Origin: CAWDZK01 sp963726615
Lineage (GTDB): Bacteria; Actinomycetota; Actinomycetes; JACCUZ01
NCBI GenBank assembly: GCA_963726615.1
Contig: CAVSCX010000010.1
Span: 124,001-188,000 of the forward strand
DNA length: 64,000 bases
Direction of reading: 5' to 3'
The translations under genes were made by a program, and so were the position numbers. Below are positions 62,910 to 64,000 of this stretch, piece by piece. The number at the start of each line of letters is the position of its first letter. The first letter of the stretch is position 1. A model generated the notes under the pieces. It searched no databases and was not told where the DNA came from. It saw nothing but the letters and a program-made list of their open reading frames with translations.

Positions 62910-64000
62910 ATGACCGCGGTCCGTACGCGCAGGATCCTGGACACCGCCGGCACCGACGCGGTCCTGACGGCTGCCGAAGAGTTCGCCGCCGACAAGAAGT
63001 ACCGCGTCGTCATCGCCGTCGTCGACGCGTCCGGCCGGCTGCTCGCGCTGCGGCGCACCGAGGATGCCCAGCTGGCGAGCGACCAGGTCGCGATCGACAA
63101 GGCGCGTACCGCGGCGATCTTCGTACGGCCGAGCCGCGAGATCGAGGAGCAGGTCAACGGCGGCCGGCTCGGGGGACTGGCGTTGCACGGCGCCCGGGCG
63201 CTGATCGGCGGCATCCCACTTGTCGTCGACGGCGAGGTCGTCGGAGCGATCGGGACCAGCGGCGAGACCACCGGGCAGGACGAGTCCGTCTCGCTCGCGG
63301 GAGCCGCGGCCACGTTCAGCACTCGCGAGGTGCCCGCCCTGTCGCAGTCCTCCGCACGGGCAGCCGCCGACGCAGCCGCAGCGGTGGCGACGGCACGTGG
63401 GGTGGCCCCGGTGGTGGCAGTCGTCGACGCCGGCGGCGACCTCGTCCACCTGTGGCGGCCAGACGCGGCGCAGGTCGCGAGCGTCGGCGTCGCTACCGAC
63501 AAGGCGCGCACGGCTGCGCTGTTCCGCCGGCCGAGCAAGGACTTCGAGGACCAGGCGTCCGGCGGTCGTCCGGCCGCATTGCACCTGGCCGGCGCCGTCC
63601 CCCTCCAGGGGGGAATGCCGATCACGGTCGACGGTCACGTCGTGGGCGCGGTAGGCGTCAGCGGCGCCTCGTCGGCCGACGAGGACCAGGAGATCTCGGT
63701 CGTCGGCCAGCTGGCCGGGGAGGAGGCGGCCGGCGGCGCAGGCTCCCACGAGGCGGTGTTCTTCCCACGGCAGGTGGTGCGCGAGAAGTTCGAGACCGGG
63801 GGACTGCTGGTCGACACCGCCGGCTACAAGGTCGACGCCGGACGACGCACTGCGCCCGGAGAGGTGGAGCTGCACGACGACGTCGTCGACATCATGCACG
63901 TGGTCGAAGGGGCGGCCACCGTGGTGGCCGGCACGGCGACCCATGAGCTGGGCGAGGGCGACGTCCTGGTGATCCCCAACGGCGTCCCGCACCAGTTCGT
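62910..64000 (+). CDS. tandem GlcG/HbpS-like protein with cupin domain (partial at window end)
   Basis: At least 363 aa; the window ends inside the gene. ATG 62910 is 10 nt after AGAGGAG; GTG 62901 would overlap the SMP-30 stop by GTGA. Two GlcG-like domains are joined: VIAVVDASGRLLALRR to VVDGEVVGAIGTSG (about 10-135), and VVAVVDAGGDLVHLWR to TVDGHVVGAVGVSG (about 146-270). A cupin starts near residue 275 with DIMHVVEGAATVVAG and VIPNGVPHQF. GlcG proteins may bind haem or corrinoids or stabilise dehydrogenases; the role here is unclear. Confidence 0.85.
   Translation, partial: MTAVRTRRILDTAGTDAVLTAAEEFAADKKYRVVIAVVDASGRLLALRRTEDAQLASDQVAIDKARTAAIFVRPSREIEEQVNGGRLGGLALHGARALIGGIPLVVDGEVVGAIGTSGETTGQDESVSLAGAAATFSTREVPALSQSSARAAADAAAAVATARGVAPVVAVVDAGGDLVHLWRPDAAQVASVGVATDKARTAALFRRPSKDFEDQASGGRPAALHLAGAVPLQGGMPITVDGHVVGAVGVSGASSADEDQEISVVGQLAGEEAAGGAGSHEAVFFPRQVVREKFETGGLLVDTAGYKVDAGRRTAPGEVELHDDVVDIMHVVEGAATVVAGTATHELGEGDVLVIPNGVPHQF

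Overview
This 64 kb window is chromosomal DNA from a high-GC actinobacterium. The third codon position is almost always G or C, GTG starts are common, 4-base GTGA/ATGA gene overlaps are frequent, and many starts sit 6-8 nt after a TAnnnT hexamer, as expected for leaderless mRNAs. Gene content and order recall the Mycobacterium tuberculosis block Rv3273-Rv3316 (fadE25, purE, purK, GtrA, PH protein, birA, accD5, accE5, maf, accA3, lpdA, pmmB, deoD, amiB1, add, deoA, cdd). That comparison is from memory. The genes between these anchors differ, and I guess a Nocardioidaceae-like organism (Propionibacteriales). I see no tRNA, rRNA, insertion sequence, phage gene or CRISPR array, and no gap over 300 bp lacks a gene.

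Region 1 (1-18.5 kb) is nucleoside uptake and salvage. After the tail of an acyl-CoA mutase gene and an M20 amidohydrolase comes a BMP-family lipoprotein, an ABC ATPase and two permeases, then cytidine deaminase, thymidine phosphorylase, a cupin and adenosine deaminase. On the other strand lie purine nucleoside phosphorylase, a PGM2-like phosphosugar mutase, deoxyribose-phosphate aldolase and two aldehyde dehydrogenase genes. Together they can import nucleosides, remove the base, isomerise the pentose-1-phosphate, cleave deoxyribose-5-phosphate and oxidise the acetaldehyde. The second permease gene carries a +1 frameshift, and the ATPase gene has no normal start codon where its conserved N-terminus requires one.

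Region 2 (18.5-37 kb) is acyl-CoA carboxylation and fatty or branched-chain acid metabolism: LpdA-like quinone reductase, biotin carboxylase/BCCP subunit, Maf, epsilon subunit, carboxyltransferase and biotin ligase. Next come a PH-domain membrane protein with a class III adenylate cyclase, enoyl-CoA hydratase, HMG-CoA lyase, a GAF-GGDEF protein coupled to a LuxR regulator, a flavoprotein and a second carboxyltransferase. The junction between accD and accE holds two perfect 50-bp tandem repeats. Each repeat is exactly one 17-codon mini-ORF, linked to its neighbours by GTGA overlaps.

Region 3 (37-51 kb) holds small membrane proteins, a very large zinc-ribbon membrane protein, a two-component system, GtrA, acyl-CoA dehydrogenase, purK-purE, a DUF1697 protein, a DUF2975/HTH pair with a strong promoter full of palindromes, a secreted TIM-barrel-like protein, a CoA-binding protein, UDP-glucose dehydrogenase, a second acyl-CoA dehydrogenase and a 34-aa membrane microprotein.

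Region 4 (51-64 kb) is more accessory: a MalT-like LuxR regulator divergent from an ECF-like sigma factor, folE fused by overlap to a GH63-like glycosidase, an unknown protein, and a same-strand cluster of SDR, cyclase-family hydrolase, GMC oxidoreductase with a four-cysteine motif, SMP-30 lactonase and a tandem GlcG-GlcG-cupin protein cut by the window edge. The cluster looks like an oxidative carbohydrate or alcohol pathway of unknown substrate.
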